Source of the DNA: Myxococcaceae bacterium
Lineage (GTDB): Bacteria; Myxococcota; Myxococcia; Myxococcales; Myxococcaceae
DNA: 33,227 nucleotides
Direction: 5' to 3'
Assembly (NCBI GenBank): GCA_025459425.1
Contig: JALOQF010000033.1
Location: forward strand, 1 to 33,227
The number at the start of each line of letters is the position of its first letter. The first letter of the stretch is position 1. This document shows, in pieces, positions 7,678 to 15,690 of the stretch. The position numbers and the translations under genes are program-made. Below the pieces are notes generated by a model. It ran no database searches and had not been told where the DNA came from. It saw only the letters and a program-made list of their open reading frames with translations.

Positions 7678-9111
7678 ATGCGGTCACTCATCGGAGCCCT
7701 GTCGCTGACGCTGGCAGCGTGTGGAACCGGAGCCGTCGTCATCGACGACGAGGGCGGCGACGAGCTGCTCGAGGTGGCTGAGGGGCCGCTGCTGGGCGCC
7801 AACGGCAAGGACGCGAGCGACCGGAGCTGCAACGTGGTGCTTCGCTCGCTGGCGCGCGTGCCGAACGGCCCGGGCTTCACGACCCGCTGCACGGCGACGG
7901 GTGGCTGCCAGGTGGTGTGGGCCGGCGTGCTGGACGTGTCGGAGCAGGCCGTGGCCGAAGGCGCGCGACCCGGCGTGCTGTGGAAGAACCAGGACGCGCG
8001 CAGCTGGTCGTCGCTCACCGCGCGGCGCGTGACGGGGGCTCCTCAGGGGTTCGTGCGCTTCAGCTTCCGCCTCGACCGGAACACCATGAGCGATGGCATG
8101 TCGGCGACGGCGCTGTCTCGCGCGCGCATCGACGTGGCGCCATTCATCCGCATGCCCACGGGCGCTCGGCTGTTCGACAAGCAGCGCGGCCAGGGCGACT
8201 TCGACAACTACGCGCTCTCGCAGGCGGGCGGCTGGGCGGTCGTCGACGACGCGGGCGTGTGCGGGCCTCCGGCGCCTCCGGCGAGCCTCGACTTCTCCGC
8301 GGGCTTCCAGCTCTCGCAGCGCGGCGCGCTGGTGGCCGGCGGGCGTGGCGTCATCACGTATTCGCTCGAGCGCCTCACCACCTGCCGCGGCACGCACAAC
8401 GGCCACCCCGCGTGGGACGTGACGGCCTTCGTGCGCTTCTCGCCCGGCGGCGAAGTGGTGAGCGGCTCGGTGCGCGGCTTCAACGCGCCGGGCGGAACGC
8501 CGTCGAACTCGAGCGCGGTGTCGGTGCCCTTCACCTTCCAGGTGCCGTCGACGGCGCGCACGGCCGAGGTGTGGTTCAAGAACGCCACCGGCGCGGGCTC
8601 GACGTGTGAGGCGTGGGACTCGAACCTGGGCGCCAACTACCGCTTCGACGTCGAGGCGAAGGCCTTCGCGCCGGTGCAGTGGGTCGGCCGGCCCGGCGCT
8701 TCCACCAACCGTGCGTGCAGCCGCAGCGAGGGCGCGCCCGACGTGCTGACGCTGGACAGCTACCTGCAGCAGCGCGCGTGCGTCTGGTACGAGGCCGACG
8801 CGTACGTGCCGGGCCTCACCGACGGCGTCGGAGGCCTCAAGGCGCACGCCGTCTTCGCCGAGGCCGTGCTGGTGCTCGACGGCGTCGCGCAGCCCTCGCA
8901 GTCGCTCTCGTTCATCGGCCGCGTCGGCAACGACTACCGGTACCGGTTCGAGCTGCCGAAGTCGGGGCTGTACTACGGCCCGAAGTGGACGGAGCTCGCC
9001 TTCACCTTGCGCTTCTCGACCGACGGCCGCACCTGGGTCTCGGACACCACGCGGCGCGTGCGGCGTGACGCGTCGTTCTGCAACCCGGCCTGGGGTGCTT
9101 GCGCGCTCTGA
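7678..9111 (+). CDS. Large lipoprotein of unknown function
   Basis: The ATG at 7678 follows a textbook GGGAGGAG ribosome-binding site and gives a signal peptide with lipobox LAAC (Cys 15); 477 residues in all. The in-frame sequence upstream is not credible coding. The mature protein has two similar-looking beta-rich halves. The first is around 'FVRFSFRLDRNTMSDG'; the second ends with 'ELAFTLRFSTDGRTWVSDTT', which resembles DUF6209-type repeats of myxobacterial proteins (recollection, not checked). Scattered Cys pairs suggest disulfides. No catalytic motif was seen. The gene is monocistronic, divergent from the alpha/beta hydrolase and followed by a toxin-antitoxin remnant. It is predicted to be anchored in the outer membrane or exposed on the cell surface. 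Confidence 0.8.
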   Translation: MRSLIGALSLTLAACGTGAVVIDDEGGDELLEVAEGPLLGANGKDASDRSCNVVLRSLARVPNGPGFTTRCTATGGCQVVWAGVLDVSEQAVAEGARPGVLWKNQDARSWSSLTARRVTGAPQGFVRFSFRLDRNTMSDGMSATALSRARIDVAPFIRMPTGARLFDKQRGQGDFDNYALSQAGGWAVVDDAGVCGPPAPPASLDFSAGFQLSQRGALVAGGRGVITYSLERLTTCRGTHNGHPAWDVTAFVRFSPGGEVVSGSVRGFNAPGGTPSNSSAVSVPFTFQVPSTARTAEVWFKNATGAGSTCEAWDSNLGANYRFDVEAKAFAPVQWVGRPGASTNRACSRSEGAPDVLTLDSYLQQRACVWYEADAYVPGLTDGVGGLKAHAVFAEAVLVLDGVAQPSQSLSFIGRVGNDYRYRFELPKSGLYYGPKWTELAFTLRFSTDGRTWVSDTTRRVRRDASFCNPAWGACAL

Positions 9112-9140
9112 ACCCAGCTCGAGTTGAACGCAGTCACTCC

Positions 9141-9432
9141 ATGACCAGAGAAGAGGTCATGCGCACGGTGGCCGCGGCAGAGGCGAAGGCGAAGCTGTTG
9201 GCGCTTCTCGACCAGGTCGAGAAGACGGGCGTCGAGGTCGTCATCACCAAACGTGGGCACGCCTCGCGCCGCTCAAGCGGGCCCGAAAGCGCGTCGTCGC
9301 TCGATCGCCGCGCACTTCCATGGCGACCCTGCCGATCAGCTCATCGCCGCCACGGCCATCGAACTCGACGTGCCTCTCCTGACCGCCGACGAGCGCTTTC
9401 GTGCACTTCCTGCACTTCGCACGGTTTGGTAG
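9141..9432 (+). pseudogene. Remnant of a Phd/YefM antitoxin - VapC toxin pair
   Basis: From the ATG at 9141, frame 3 reads an antitoxin-like N-terminus: 'AAAEAKAKLLALLDQVEKTG' followed by 'VEVVITKRGH'. The expected next residues, 'PVARL', are missing in that frame. Instead 'ARLAPLKRARKR' appears in frame 2 from 9257, consistent with a small deletion that shifts the frame. A third frame from 9313 to the TAG at 9430-9432 then encodes 'HFHGDPADQLIAATAIELD' and continues to 'LLTADERFRALPALRTVW', the typical C-terminus of a VapC PIN-domain toxin. The whole middle of the toxin is gone. I read this as an inactivated module: both genes are broken and neither should be functional. It lies between two oppositely oriented housekeeping-type genes. 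Confidence 0.75.
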
Positions 9433-9499
9433 CCCGTCTGGCGTCGTCGCGTCCGACGGGGCGCTGATTGGGCGCTCAGCGACGGTCGCGGCGAGTGAA

Positions 9500-10546
9500 T
9501 CAAGCGGCGCCGGGCGTTGAACCACCGTCGCCGGGGCGCGAGTCCGCGCCGTCGGCAGCGGCCTCTGATTCGTTTCGAGGGACCAGCGACTCACGCCCAG
9601 CGTCTCCAGCTTCGGGACCCTGCGCTGATGGGGCGGCTGACATGACTCCGTCGAGCCTCGGCGGTGACGCCCTCAGGGAGTCCACCGGCGTGCTGCTCGC
9701 GACCACGGCGTCGGTCCGCGCGAACGCCAGGAAGACATCCTCGAGCGAGAGCCGCTCGTCGACGACCCCCTCGGGCCACACCGCCGCGGCCCAGGCTTCA
9801 GGCGCCGCACGCCAGACGTCTCCACGAACACGCTCGAAGCCGGGCGGCGGCTCGAAGGCCAGCGGCGTCACGACCCGGCGCACCGACTCGAGCAGCCACG
9901 GCACCTCGCCCTCGATGCGCATCTTCCCCGCCTGGATGATGCCCACCCGATGCGCGACGAGCTGCACCTCGTCGACGAGGTGCGACGAGAGGAAGGCCGT
10001 GCAGCCGCGCTCCTTCACGATGGCCGAGACGAGGTCGTTGAACTCGCGCCGCGCCACCGGGTCGAGGCCGGTCGTCGGCTCGTCGAGCAGCAACAGGTCG
10101 GGCCTCGGCGCGAGCGCGAGGGCCAGGCCCAGCTTCGTGCGCGTGCCGCCCGACAGCTCCATCGACTTCTTCTGGAGCGGCACGTCGAGCACCTTCGCCA
10201 GGCGCTCGAACTCGGGCTGGTCCCACGTCGGGTAGAACCCCGCGACGAAGCGCCCGAGCTCGTGCCCCGTCATCCACGGGTAGAAGTGCTGCTCCTGCGA
10301 GACCGAGCCGATGCGGCGCTTGAGCTCGACGGGCACCTGCTTGAGCACCTGGCCCAACACCTCGACGGTGCCGGCGTCGGCGCGCAGCACGCCCGTGAGA
10401 ATGCGCAGCGTCGTCGTCTTCCCTGCCCCATTGCGGCCGAGGAACCCGTACACCTCGCCGCGGCGCACCGAGAGCGTCAGTCCATCGAGCGCCACGGCCT
10501 TGCCGAAGCGGCGGCGAACGTCGGTGAGGGCGAGCGCGTTCGTCAT
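9500..10546 (-). CDS. ABC transporter ATP-binding protein (CcmA/YhcH-like), without partner permease nearby
   Basis: This 348-residue ATPase has Walker A GRNGAGKTTT (near residue 37), the Q-loop 'SVSQEQHFYPWM', the signature 'ELSGGTRTKL' (Q of LSGGQ replaced by T), Walker B with 'LLLLDEPTTGLDP' and the switch region 'SSHLVDEV'. It resembles the ATPases of drug/gliding-type two-gene exporters. The last ~75 residues are a Pro/Ala/Glu/Asp-rich tail outside the family. The ATG at 10546 overlaps the TGA of the cytochrome-like lipoprotein gene (ATGA), so the two are translationally coupled. No permease gene follows: downstream lies only the broken toxin-antitoxin remnant, so the partner is encoded elsewhere or was lost. 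Confidence 0.88.
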   Translation of the reverse strand: MTNALALTDVRRRFGKAVALDGLTLSVRRGEVYGFLGRNGAGKTTTLRILTGVLRADAGTVEVLGQVLKQVPVELKRRIGSVSQEQHFYPWMTGHELGRFVAGFYPTWDQPEFERLAKVLDVPLQKKSMELSGGTRTKLGLALALAPRPDLLLLDEPTTGLDPVARREFNDLVSAIVKERGCTAFLSSHLVDEVQLVAHRVGIIQAGKMRIEGEVPWLLESVRRVVTPLAFEPPPGFERVRGDVWRAAPEAWAAAVWPEGVVDERLSLEDVFLAFARTDAVVASSTPVDSLRASPPRLDGVMSAAPSAQGPEAGDAGRESLVPRNESEAAADGADSRPGDGGSTPGAA

Positions 10547-11055
10547 GGCGCGGCGTCGAGCCCCAGCCCGTCGATGACCGCGATGGGGCCGTCGCAGGTC
10601 TGCTCGTGACAGGCGCGGCAGGCAGCGACGACGCCGGTGTAGGCCGCTCGACTCGAGGGCTTCGCGTCGAGCGCGCGCACCGCCTCGAGGTACGTCTGCG
10701 CCATCGCGTCGTAGGCCTCGTTGCGGTCGCTCAGCGCCGTGGGCCAGGCGCAGCGCAGCTTCCGGTGGCTCGCCCACAGCGGGAGCGCGCTGCCTCCGTC
10801 GACGATCGCCGCGCGCGCCGTCTTCAGGTCGTCCGCCATGCGGCGCATGTGCGTAGCGAGCTCGCTGGCGCCGTTGGGGTTCCGCTCCGAGGGAATCAAG
10901 TGCCCGGGGCTGCCAGGCACGCCAGGGACGAGCGGCGTGGCGAGCGTGCAGTCATCGACGAGCGCCGCGGTCGTGACGCCCGCGTCGGCAGGCGTGACGG
11001 AGGGCTTCGGGCAGCCGCACATCAGGAGACCAAGGACGAGCGCAGGGCGACGCAT
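10543..11055 (-). CDS. c-type cytochrome (cytochrome c'/c556-like) lipoprotein
   Basis: This 170-residue protein has an export signal ending 'GLLMCGC', a likely but imperfect lipobox. After a linker comes an alpha-helical domain with 'LATHMRRMADDLK', where class II cytochromes c carry their axial Met. The C-terminal 'VVAACRACHEQTC' contains the single haem-attachment motif CxxCH. This order (helical bundle with haem site at the C-terminus) is that of cytochrome c'/c556. The expected role is a small periplasmic electron carrier or gas/redox sensor. The ATG at 11055 is divergent from the small membrane protein gene at 11119. The stop overlaps the start of the ABC ATPase by ATGA, suggesting co-expression. 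The family is inferred from motifs only. Confidence 0.75.
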   Translation of the reverse strand: MRRPALVLGLLMCGCPKPSVTPADAGVTTAALVDDCTLATPLVPGVPGSPGHLIPSERNPNGASELATHMRRMADDLKTARAAIVDGGSALPLWASHRKLRCAWPTALSDRNEAYDAMAQTYLEAVRALDAKPSSRAAYTGVVAACRACHEQTCDGPIAVIDGLGLDAAP

Positions 11056-11118
11056 GGACGACGCGATTCGTACCCCGACTCGTCTTCAGCGTCCCGCCTC
11101 GCGTAGCCTCTGCAGCTC

Positions 11119-11325
11119 ATGCCCGACGCGCTGAAGATCTTCCTGTTCTCCCTGATCGCTGCGTTCGCCGGCGCGGCCTTCACCTCGAAGTTCGGCATGT
11201 GGCTCGTGGAGCGCTTCTTCCCGCGCGAGCCGATGGCGGTGGCCGCCGTGCTGCTCGCGTCGGGGCTCGTCGCCATCGCGTCGGCGGTGACGACGGGCGT
11301 CGTGCTGGGGAAGAAGCGCGCCTGA
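11119..11325 (+). CDS. Small two-helix membrane protein
   Basis: This 68-residue protein has two hydrophobic segments (about residues 6-22 and 40-62) separated by a short charged loop 'VERFFPREP' and ending in KKR. This suggests an integral inner-membrane protein with a basic cytosolic tail. No family was recognised. Its ATG lies 63 bp from the divergent cytochrome-like gene. GC-ending codon use and a clean two-helix pattern support it as real. Confidence 0.65.
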   Translation: MPDALKIFLFSLIAAFAGAAFTSKFGMWLVERFFPREPMAVAAVLLASGLVAIASAVTTGVVLGKKRA

Positions 11326-11419
11326 GCACGAAGCGGCTCGGTCGCTCGATCCATTTTTCAGGCTCCCAGGCCGAGCGACACACTTTGGGTCGGGTGGGCC
11401 GTCTCCGACCTACCGCCCC

Positions 11420-11653
11420 TCACCGCTTCTCCCCGCGCACCCGCGCCGCCTCGGCTTCGACCTCGGGCCCCGGCGGCCAGAGCGGCTCCGAGGCGGGACC
11501 GCGCCGATACTCGACACCGAAGCGATGGCCACGCGCACACTCGTAGTCATCGCTCTCGACGCCCTCGCGCTCACGCTGCGCGCGCGTCACCAACCCCTCG
11601 TCGAACAGGCACACGTCACACGGCACCACCGCTGCGTTCGGTCCTCCGGCCAT
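11420..11653 (-). CDS. Zinc-ribbon-like small protein
   Basis: From the ATG at 11653 this gives 77 residues beginning 'MAGGPNAAVVPCDVCLFDEG'. A CxxC pair near residue 13 and a 'CARGH' near residue 40 could bind one zinc ion, with 'ESDDYECARGHRFGVEY' resembling a rubredoxin/zinc-ribbon knuckle. The C-terminus is Glu/Arg-rich. The frame is open upstream, but the part beyond 11653 is antisense-like. It looks like a conserved myxobacterial hypothetical protein by memory; function unknown. It lies downstream of the urease accessory gene ureG on the same strand, 329 bp away, and converges with the small membrane protein gene. Confidence 0.6.
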   Translation of the reverse strand: MAGGPNAAVVPCDVCLFDEGLVTRAQREREGVESDDYECARGHRFGVEYRRGPASEPLWPPGPEVEAEAARVRGEKR

Positions 11654-11982
11654 GGGCGCACGATGCCACGAAGGCTGGGCGCCGCGAGCCACTTCCACCG
11701 ACGACGCAGTGCACGCCCCGACCACCAGCTCGCCAGGGCCACGGCCGCCTGGGGGCCGTCGTGTCGTCGCACTGGAGCAGCACCGCGTGTCGGGTGATGC
11801 AGTCCTTCGCTCAGTCTGCCGTCGAGTTCCCGGGTCCGCCAACGACGTGCGGTCCATCGCGGGGCGCATGCCCTGCCACTGGCACCTCCGCGTCGTCCGC
11901 GTCATGAGGACACCGCCTGGCACCACCCGCGGCGCCCGAATGGGCGTACTCGCCTCGACGGGTCCATACCGCTCTGCGCGCG
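11654..11982. other. Gene-free stretch downstream of ureG
   Basis: These 329 bases lie between the zinc-ribbon protein gene and the stop of ureG. Open frames exist, but none has a recognisable product or start. No RNA gene, repeat or convincing terminator was seen. Confidence 0.5.
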
Positions 11983-12741
11983 TCAGACGGCCTTCACCGC
12001 CGCGCGCGAGATGGCCTCGCGCCAGGCGCCCACGATGTGCCGGCAGATGTCGTCGACGCCCACCTGCTTCGTCACCTGCGCGAACACCGTCGGCCCATCG
12101 CCGCGCATCTTCTTCGCGTCGCGCGCCATCACCTCGAGGTTCGCGCCCACCAGCGGCGCGAGGTCGGTCTTGTTGATGACGAGCAGGTCGGACTGCGTGA
12201 TGCCGGGGCCGCCCTTGCGGGGCACCTTGTCTCCGCCGGCCACGTCGATGACGTAGATGGTGTAGTCGACGAGCTCGCGGCTGTACTGCGCGGCCAGGTT
12301 GTCGCCGCCCGACTCGACCAGCAACAGCTCGGGCTTCACCTCGCGCATGAGCGCCTCGAGGGCGAGCAGGTTGGGCGTGATGTCTTCCCGAATCGCCGCG
12401 TGCGGACAGCCGCCGGTCTCGACCGCCCGAATGCGCTCCTTCGGCAGCGCCTCGTTGCGCATGAGGAACTCGGCGTCCTCCTTCGTGAAGATGTCGTTGG
12501 TGACGGCGCCGAGGGAGACGTGGTCTCGCAGCGCCCGGCACAAGGCCAGCATCAACGCCGTCTTGCCGCTGCCCACCGGACCGCCGACACCGACGGTGAA
12601 GGCGCGCTTCGTGTAGTCGCGGTCGAGCGGCGCGTCGCGCTCGTGGAAGAGCCCCGGGTGCAGCCAGTGCTCGTGCGTGTGGCCGTGCTCGCCGTCGTGC
12701 GAGTGGGGGCCGAGTCCATCGTGGTCATGAACGTGCGCCAT
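11983..12741 (-). CDS. ureG: Urease accessory GTPase UreG with His-rich N-terminus
   Basis: This 252-residue SIMIBI GTPase hydrolyses GTP to drive nickel delivery into apo-urease together with UreF and UreD. The P-loop GPVGSGKT is near residue 54. The nickel-binding Cys-Pro-His lies in '[13 protein letters not shown]'; 'ESGGDNLAA' and the base-specificity motif NKTD are present. The first 33 residues hold 11 histidines in patterns such as '[17 protein letters not shown]'. This is the kind of extension seen in plant UreG, where a separate UreE is missing. No ureE gene is found in this locus. The ATG at 12741 has a GAGGAGA ribosome-binding site. It is separated from ureF by 335 bp, so it may have its own promoter. 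Confidence 0.97.
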   Translation of the reverse strand: MAHVHDHDGLGPHSHDGEHGHTHEHWLHPGLFHERDAPLDRDYTKRAFTVGVGGPVGSGKTALMLALCRALRDHVSLGAVTNDIFTKEDAEFLMRNEALPKERIRAVETGGCPHAAIREDITPNLLALEALMREVKPELLLVESGGDNLAAQYSRELVDYTIYVIDVAGGDKVPRKGGPGITQSDLLVINKTDLAPLVGANLEVMARDAKKMRGDGPTVFAQVTKQVGVDDICRHIVGAWREAISRAAVKAV

Positions 12742-13076
12742 GGGTCGTTCTCCTCGAGTCAGGGTGGCTGAACCAGTGACATGCCTGCGAACTGCGGCGG
12801 GGCCCGAAACCCGTCGGAAGCACCGAGCTGCTTCTCCAGCGCGCCTCTCCAAACGACCGAACGCGCAACGGGTCGACCAGGCGAAGCCCGTCGTTGCGGA
12901 GCGCCTGCTGACGACCGCTCGCATGGCTCGGCGCCTTGAACTGGAGTCCCGCCTTTGGCTCGCGACGCTGAGCAACCGGCCGTCGGCCTCGCGCGGTCGT
13001 CGAGCACCAACACGGAACCGAGAAGAACCTGGAACGTCATCGAGCGCCTGAAACACCGCATGCGGTCCGAGCCCCT
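12742..13076. other. Gene-free stretch between ureF and ureG
   Basis: These 335 bases lie inside the urease locus. Minus-strand frames are open, but their Arg/Ser-rich translations do not resemble UreE or any other urease accessory protein. It may hold a promoter for ureG or be the scar of a lost gene. No repeats were noticed. Confidence 0.5.
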
Positions 13077-13718
13077 TCAAGACTGGAACAGCCGGGAATA
13101 GAGCCGGTCATGCGCGCCTTGCGCGAGGTCGAGCAGCGGCGACGTCGACACGGCGTCACCCATCGAGCGACCGCGCGAGGCCTCGAGCGCCCCGGTCATC
13201 ACCGGATGCAAGTCGAGCAGCACGCGCTGCGCCCGCAGCGGCCCCGTCACCCCGAGGCGGACCGCCGCCGACAGCGCCGACCGCACCGCGCCGAAGAGGA
13301 ACAAGCGCCGCACGTCCTCGAGAGAGAAGCCCGCGAGCGCGAGGGACGCTCCCATCGCCACCGCCACGTGTCCGAAGGGCAACGCGGTGCGCAGCGCGGA
13401 CACGTCGGGCAACCCCAGCATCGCCTCGGCCGCGAGCAGAAACGCCTGGCCCTGCGCCCGGCTCGCGCGGTTGGTGACGTGGTTCGAGAGGAACACGTCG
13501 TGCCGGCGGTCCGCCTCGTCGGGCAGCGCGACGAAGGCCGCGTCGAGGAACGGGAGGGCGCTGCACGAGAGGCTGAAGCAGAGCTCTTCGAGGCGCAGCA
13601 CGAGCGCGGCCTCACCCTTGAGCTGCCCCAGCTGCCGCAGGGCCTCGAGCCCGCCAGAGTGCGCGAAGCTCCCGGCGGGGAAGGCCGAGTCCGCGAGCTG
13701 GAGCAGGCGCGCGTCCAT
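13077..13718 (-). CDS. ureF: Urease accessory protein UreF
   Basis: This 213-residue protein fits UreF. The N-terminal '[20 protein letters not shown]' is the family hallmark. The helical core with '[20 protein letters not shown]' and the end '[20 protein letters not shown]' match the C-terminal region that contacts UreD and UreG. UreF is an all-helical cytosolic scaffold in the UreD-UreF-UreG activation complex. The ATG at 13718 lies 5 bp after the stop of ureC, so the two are surely co-transcribed. The in-frame extension upstream runs antisense through ureC and is not coding. Confidence 0.95.
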   Translation of the reverse strand: MDARLLQLADSAFPAGSFAHSGGLEALRQLGQLKGEAALVLRLEELCFSLSCSALPFLDAAFVALPDEADRRHDVFLSNHVTNRASRAQGQAFLLAAEAMLGLPDVSALRTALPFGHVAVAMGASLALAGFSLEDVRRLFLFGAVRSALSAAVRLGVTGPLRAQRVLLDLHPVMTGALEASRGRSMGDAVSTSPLLDLAQGAHDRLYSRLFQS

Positions 13719-13723
13719 GAGCG

Positions 13724-15436
13724 TCAGAACAGGAAGTACTTCTGCGCGAGGGGCAGCTCGGTGGCGGGCGCGCAGGTGAGGTGCACCCCGTCGGCGCGCA
13801 CCTCGTACGTCTCGGGGTCGACCTCGATGGTGGGCAGCGCGTCGTTGAGCTTCATGTCGCGCTTCGAGAGCCCGCGGCAGTTCGTCACCGCGAGCGTGGG
13901 CTTCGTGAGGCCGTAGGTGGCGCCGACGCCGGCCTGCTGCGCGGCCTTCGACACGAACGCGAACGACGTCTTCGCTGCGGCGTGACCGAAGCCTCCGAAC
14001 ATGGGCCGCATGCGCACGGGCTCGGGTGTGGGAATCGACGCGTTGGCGTCGCCCATCTGCGCCCAGGCGATGAAGCCGCCCTTGAGCACCAGCTCGGGCT
14101 TCACGCCGAAGAAGGCGGGCTTCCACAAAACGAGGTCGGCCAGCTTGCCTGGCTCGACGGAGCCGATGTCGCGCGCGACGCCGTGGGTGATGGCGGGGTT
14201 GATGGTGTACTTTGCGACGTAGCGGCGGATGCGCAGGTTGTCGTCGTCGACGTCACCGGCGAGGCGCCCGCGCTGCGCCCGCATCTTGTGCGCCGTCTGC
14301 CAGGTGCGCAGCACCACCTCACCCACGCGCCCCATGGCCTGGCTGTCCGACGCCATCATCGAGATGGCGCCGAGGTCGTGCAGCAGGTCTTCCGCCGCGA
14401 TGGTCTCTCCCCGAATGCGGCTCTCGGCGAAGGCCACGTCTTCCGGCAGCGACGGGTCGAGGTGGTGGCACACCATCAACATGTCGAGGTGCTCGTCGAG
14501 CGTGTTGACGGTGAAGGGCCGCGTCGGGTTCGTCGAGGACGGCAGCACGTGCGGCACGCCGCACACGCGGATGATGTCGGGCGCGTGCCCTCCGCCGGCG
14601 CCCTCGGAGTGGTAGGTGTGAATCGACCGCCCGCGGAACGCCGCGATGGAGTCGTCGACGAAGCCCGACTCGTTGAGCGTGTCGGTGTGAATGGTGACCT
14701 GCACGTCGAAGCGCTCGGCGACGTCGAGGCAGGTGTCGATGGCGGCGGGCGTGGTGCCCCAGTCTTCGTGGAGCTTCAGCCCGATGGCGCCCGCAGCGAT
14801 GACGTCGTCGAGCCCCTCGGGCCGCGCGCTGTTGCCCTTGCCGGTGAAGCCGAAGTTCATCGGCAGCCCATCGGTGGCTTGCAGCATGAGGCGCAGGTAT
14901 TCGGGCGACGGCGTGCAGGTGGTGGCGTTGGTGCCCGTCGCGGGCCCGGTGCCGCCGCCGATGAAGGTGGTGATGCCGCTGGCGAGCGCCACCTCGACCT
15001 GCTGTGGCGCGATGAAGTGGATGTGCGAGTCGATGCCGCCCGCGGTGACGATGAGGCCTTCTCCGGCGATGACCTCGGTCGACACCCCCACCACGAGGCC
15101 GGGCGTCACGCCGGCCATGATGTCGGGGTTGCCGGCCTTGCCGAGACCCACGATGCGGCCGCCGCGCACGCCGATGTCGCACTTGAAGATGCCGGTCCAG
15201 TCGATGACGAGGGCGTTGGTGATGACGAGGTCGAGTGCGTCGGCCGCGCGCACCCCCGAGGCCTGGCCCATGCCGTCGCGCAGCACCTTGCCGCCGCCGA
15301 ACTTGCACTCGTCGCCGGGCACGGTGGCGTCGCGCTCGACGCGGGCCCACAGCGCGGTGTCTCCGAGGCGCACGCGGTCGCCGGTGGTGGGGCCGTACAG
15401 GTCGGCGTACGCCGCGCGCTTGAGGCGAAAGCTCAT
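13724..15436 (-). CDS. ureC: Urease alpha subunit
   Basis: This 570-residue catalytic subunit hydrolyses urea to ammonia and carbamate at a di-nickel centre. All key residues are present, offset by four from the Klebsiella enzyme. Nickel ligands are His 138 and His 140 ('GGIDSHIHF'), carbamylated Lys 221 ('GLKLHEDWG'), His 250 ('[11 protein letters not shown]'), His 276 and Asp 364 ('[10 protein letters not shown]'). The mobile-flap Cys-His is at 323-324 ('MVCHHLD'). The C-terminus '[10 protein letters not shown]' resembles plant urease ('VPLSQNYFLF'). The ATG at 15436 is preceded by GGGAGAA. This start site is the last copy of a 77-bp tandem array separating the gene from ureAB. ureF follows 5 bp downstream. 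Confidence 0.98.
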   Translation of the reverse strand: MSFRLKRAAYADLYGPTTGDRVRLGDTALWARVERDATVPGDECKFGGGKVLRDGMGQASGVRAADALDLVITNALVIDWTGIFKCDIGVRGGRIVGLGKAGNPDIMAGVTPGLVVGVSTEVIAGEGLIVTAGGIDSHIHFIAPQQVEVALASGITTFIGGGTGPATGTNATTCTPSPEYLRLMLQATDGLPMNFGFTGKGNSARPEGLDDVIAAGAIGLKLHEDWGTTPAAIDTCLDVAERFDVQVTIHTDTLNESGFVDDSIAAFRGRSIHTYHSEGAGGGHAPDIIRVCGVPHVLPSSTNPTRPFTVNTLDEHLDMLMVCHHLDPSLPEDVAFAESRIRGETIAAEDLLHDLGAISMMASDSQAMGRVGEVVLRTWQTAHKMRAQRGRLAGDVDDDNLRIRRYVAKYTINPAITHGVARDIGSVEPGKLADLVLWKPAFFGVKPELVLKGGFIAWAQMGDANASIPTPEPVRMRPMFGGFGHAAAKTSFAFVSKAAQQAGVGATYGLTKPTLAVTNCRGLSKRDMKLNDALPTIEVDPETYEVRADGVHLTCAPATELPLAQKYFLF

Positions 15437-15666
15437 GACGTTCTCCCGACGCCGCGGGCTCCGACGGAGCGTCGGTCGATGCAGCGCGAACGTCGTCTGG
15501 CGCCCGTGCTCATGACGTTCTCTCGACGCCGCGGCCCGCGACGGAGCGTCGGCCGACACGGCGCGAAGTCGTCTCTCACCACACGCGCATGAGGTTCTCT
15601 CGAAGCCGGGGCCGCCGATGGAGCGTCGTCGCCGGCGCGCGCAGTCGTCTCTCGACCCACGCTCAT
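15433..15666 (-). CDS. Possible 77-residue ORF in the ureAB-ureC junction repeats
   Basis: The ATG at 15666 overlaps the TGA of ureAB (ATGA), with GGGAG upstream. The frame runs 77 codons and its own TGA overlaps the ATG of ureC (ATGA). The product is Arg/Ala-rich and repetitive (e.g. '[18 protein letters not shown]'), with no fold or motif, and arises wholly from the 77-bp array. It may serve only to carry ribosomes from ureAB to ureC, or may not be translated at all. Its protein sequence is unlikely to matter. Confidence 0.3.
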   Translation of the reverse strand: MSVGRETTARAGDDAPSAAPASREPHARVVRDDFAPCRPTLRRGPRRRENVMSTGARRRSRCIDRRSVGARGVGRTS

Positions 15667-15690
15667 GACGTGCTCCCGAAGCCGCGCGCG
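15434..15690. repeat. Degenerate 77-bp tandem array at the ureAB-ureC junction
   Basis: Three full units begin at 15434, 15511 and 15588 (periods 77, 77 and 76), with a partial fourth from 15664 inside the end of ureAB. Each begins with CATGACGTTCTCYCGACGCC or a close variant, which on the minus strand is a ribosome-binding site plus ATG. The first two also share a short inverted repeat CGACG-GAG-CGTCG (15462-15474 and 15539-15551). By eye the full copies are roughly 65-75% alike, so the expansion is old. Before it, ureAB and ureC probably overlapped by ATGA. Confidence 0.85.

Noticed and set aside
11341..11379. GTCGCTCG ... CGAGCGAC inverted repeat between converging genes
   Set aside because: An 8-bp stem with a 23-base loop is weak for a terminator and could be chance in this composition.
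12759..13061. Minus-strand ORF between ureF and ureG as a possible ureE
   Set aside because: The translation has none of the UreE features (N-terminal peptide-binding domain pattern, His-rich tail, conserved GH motif).
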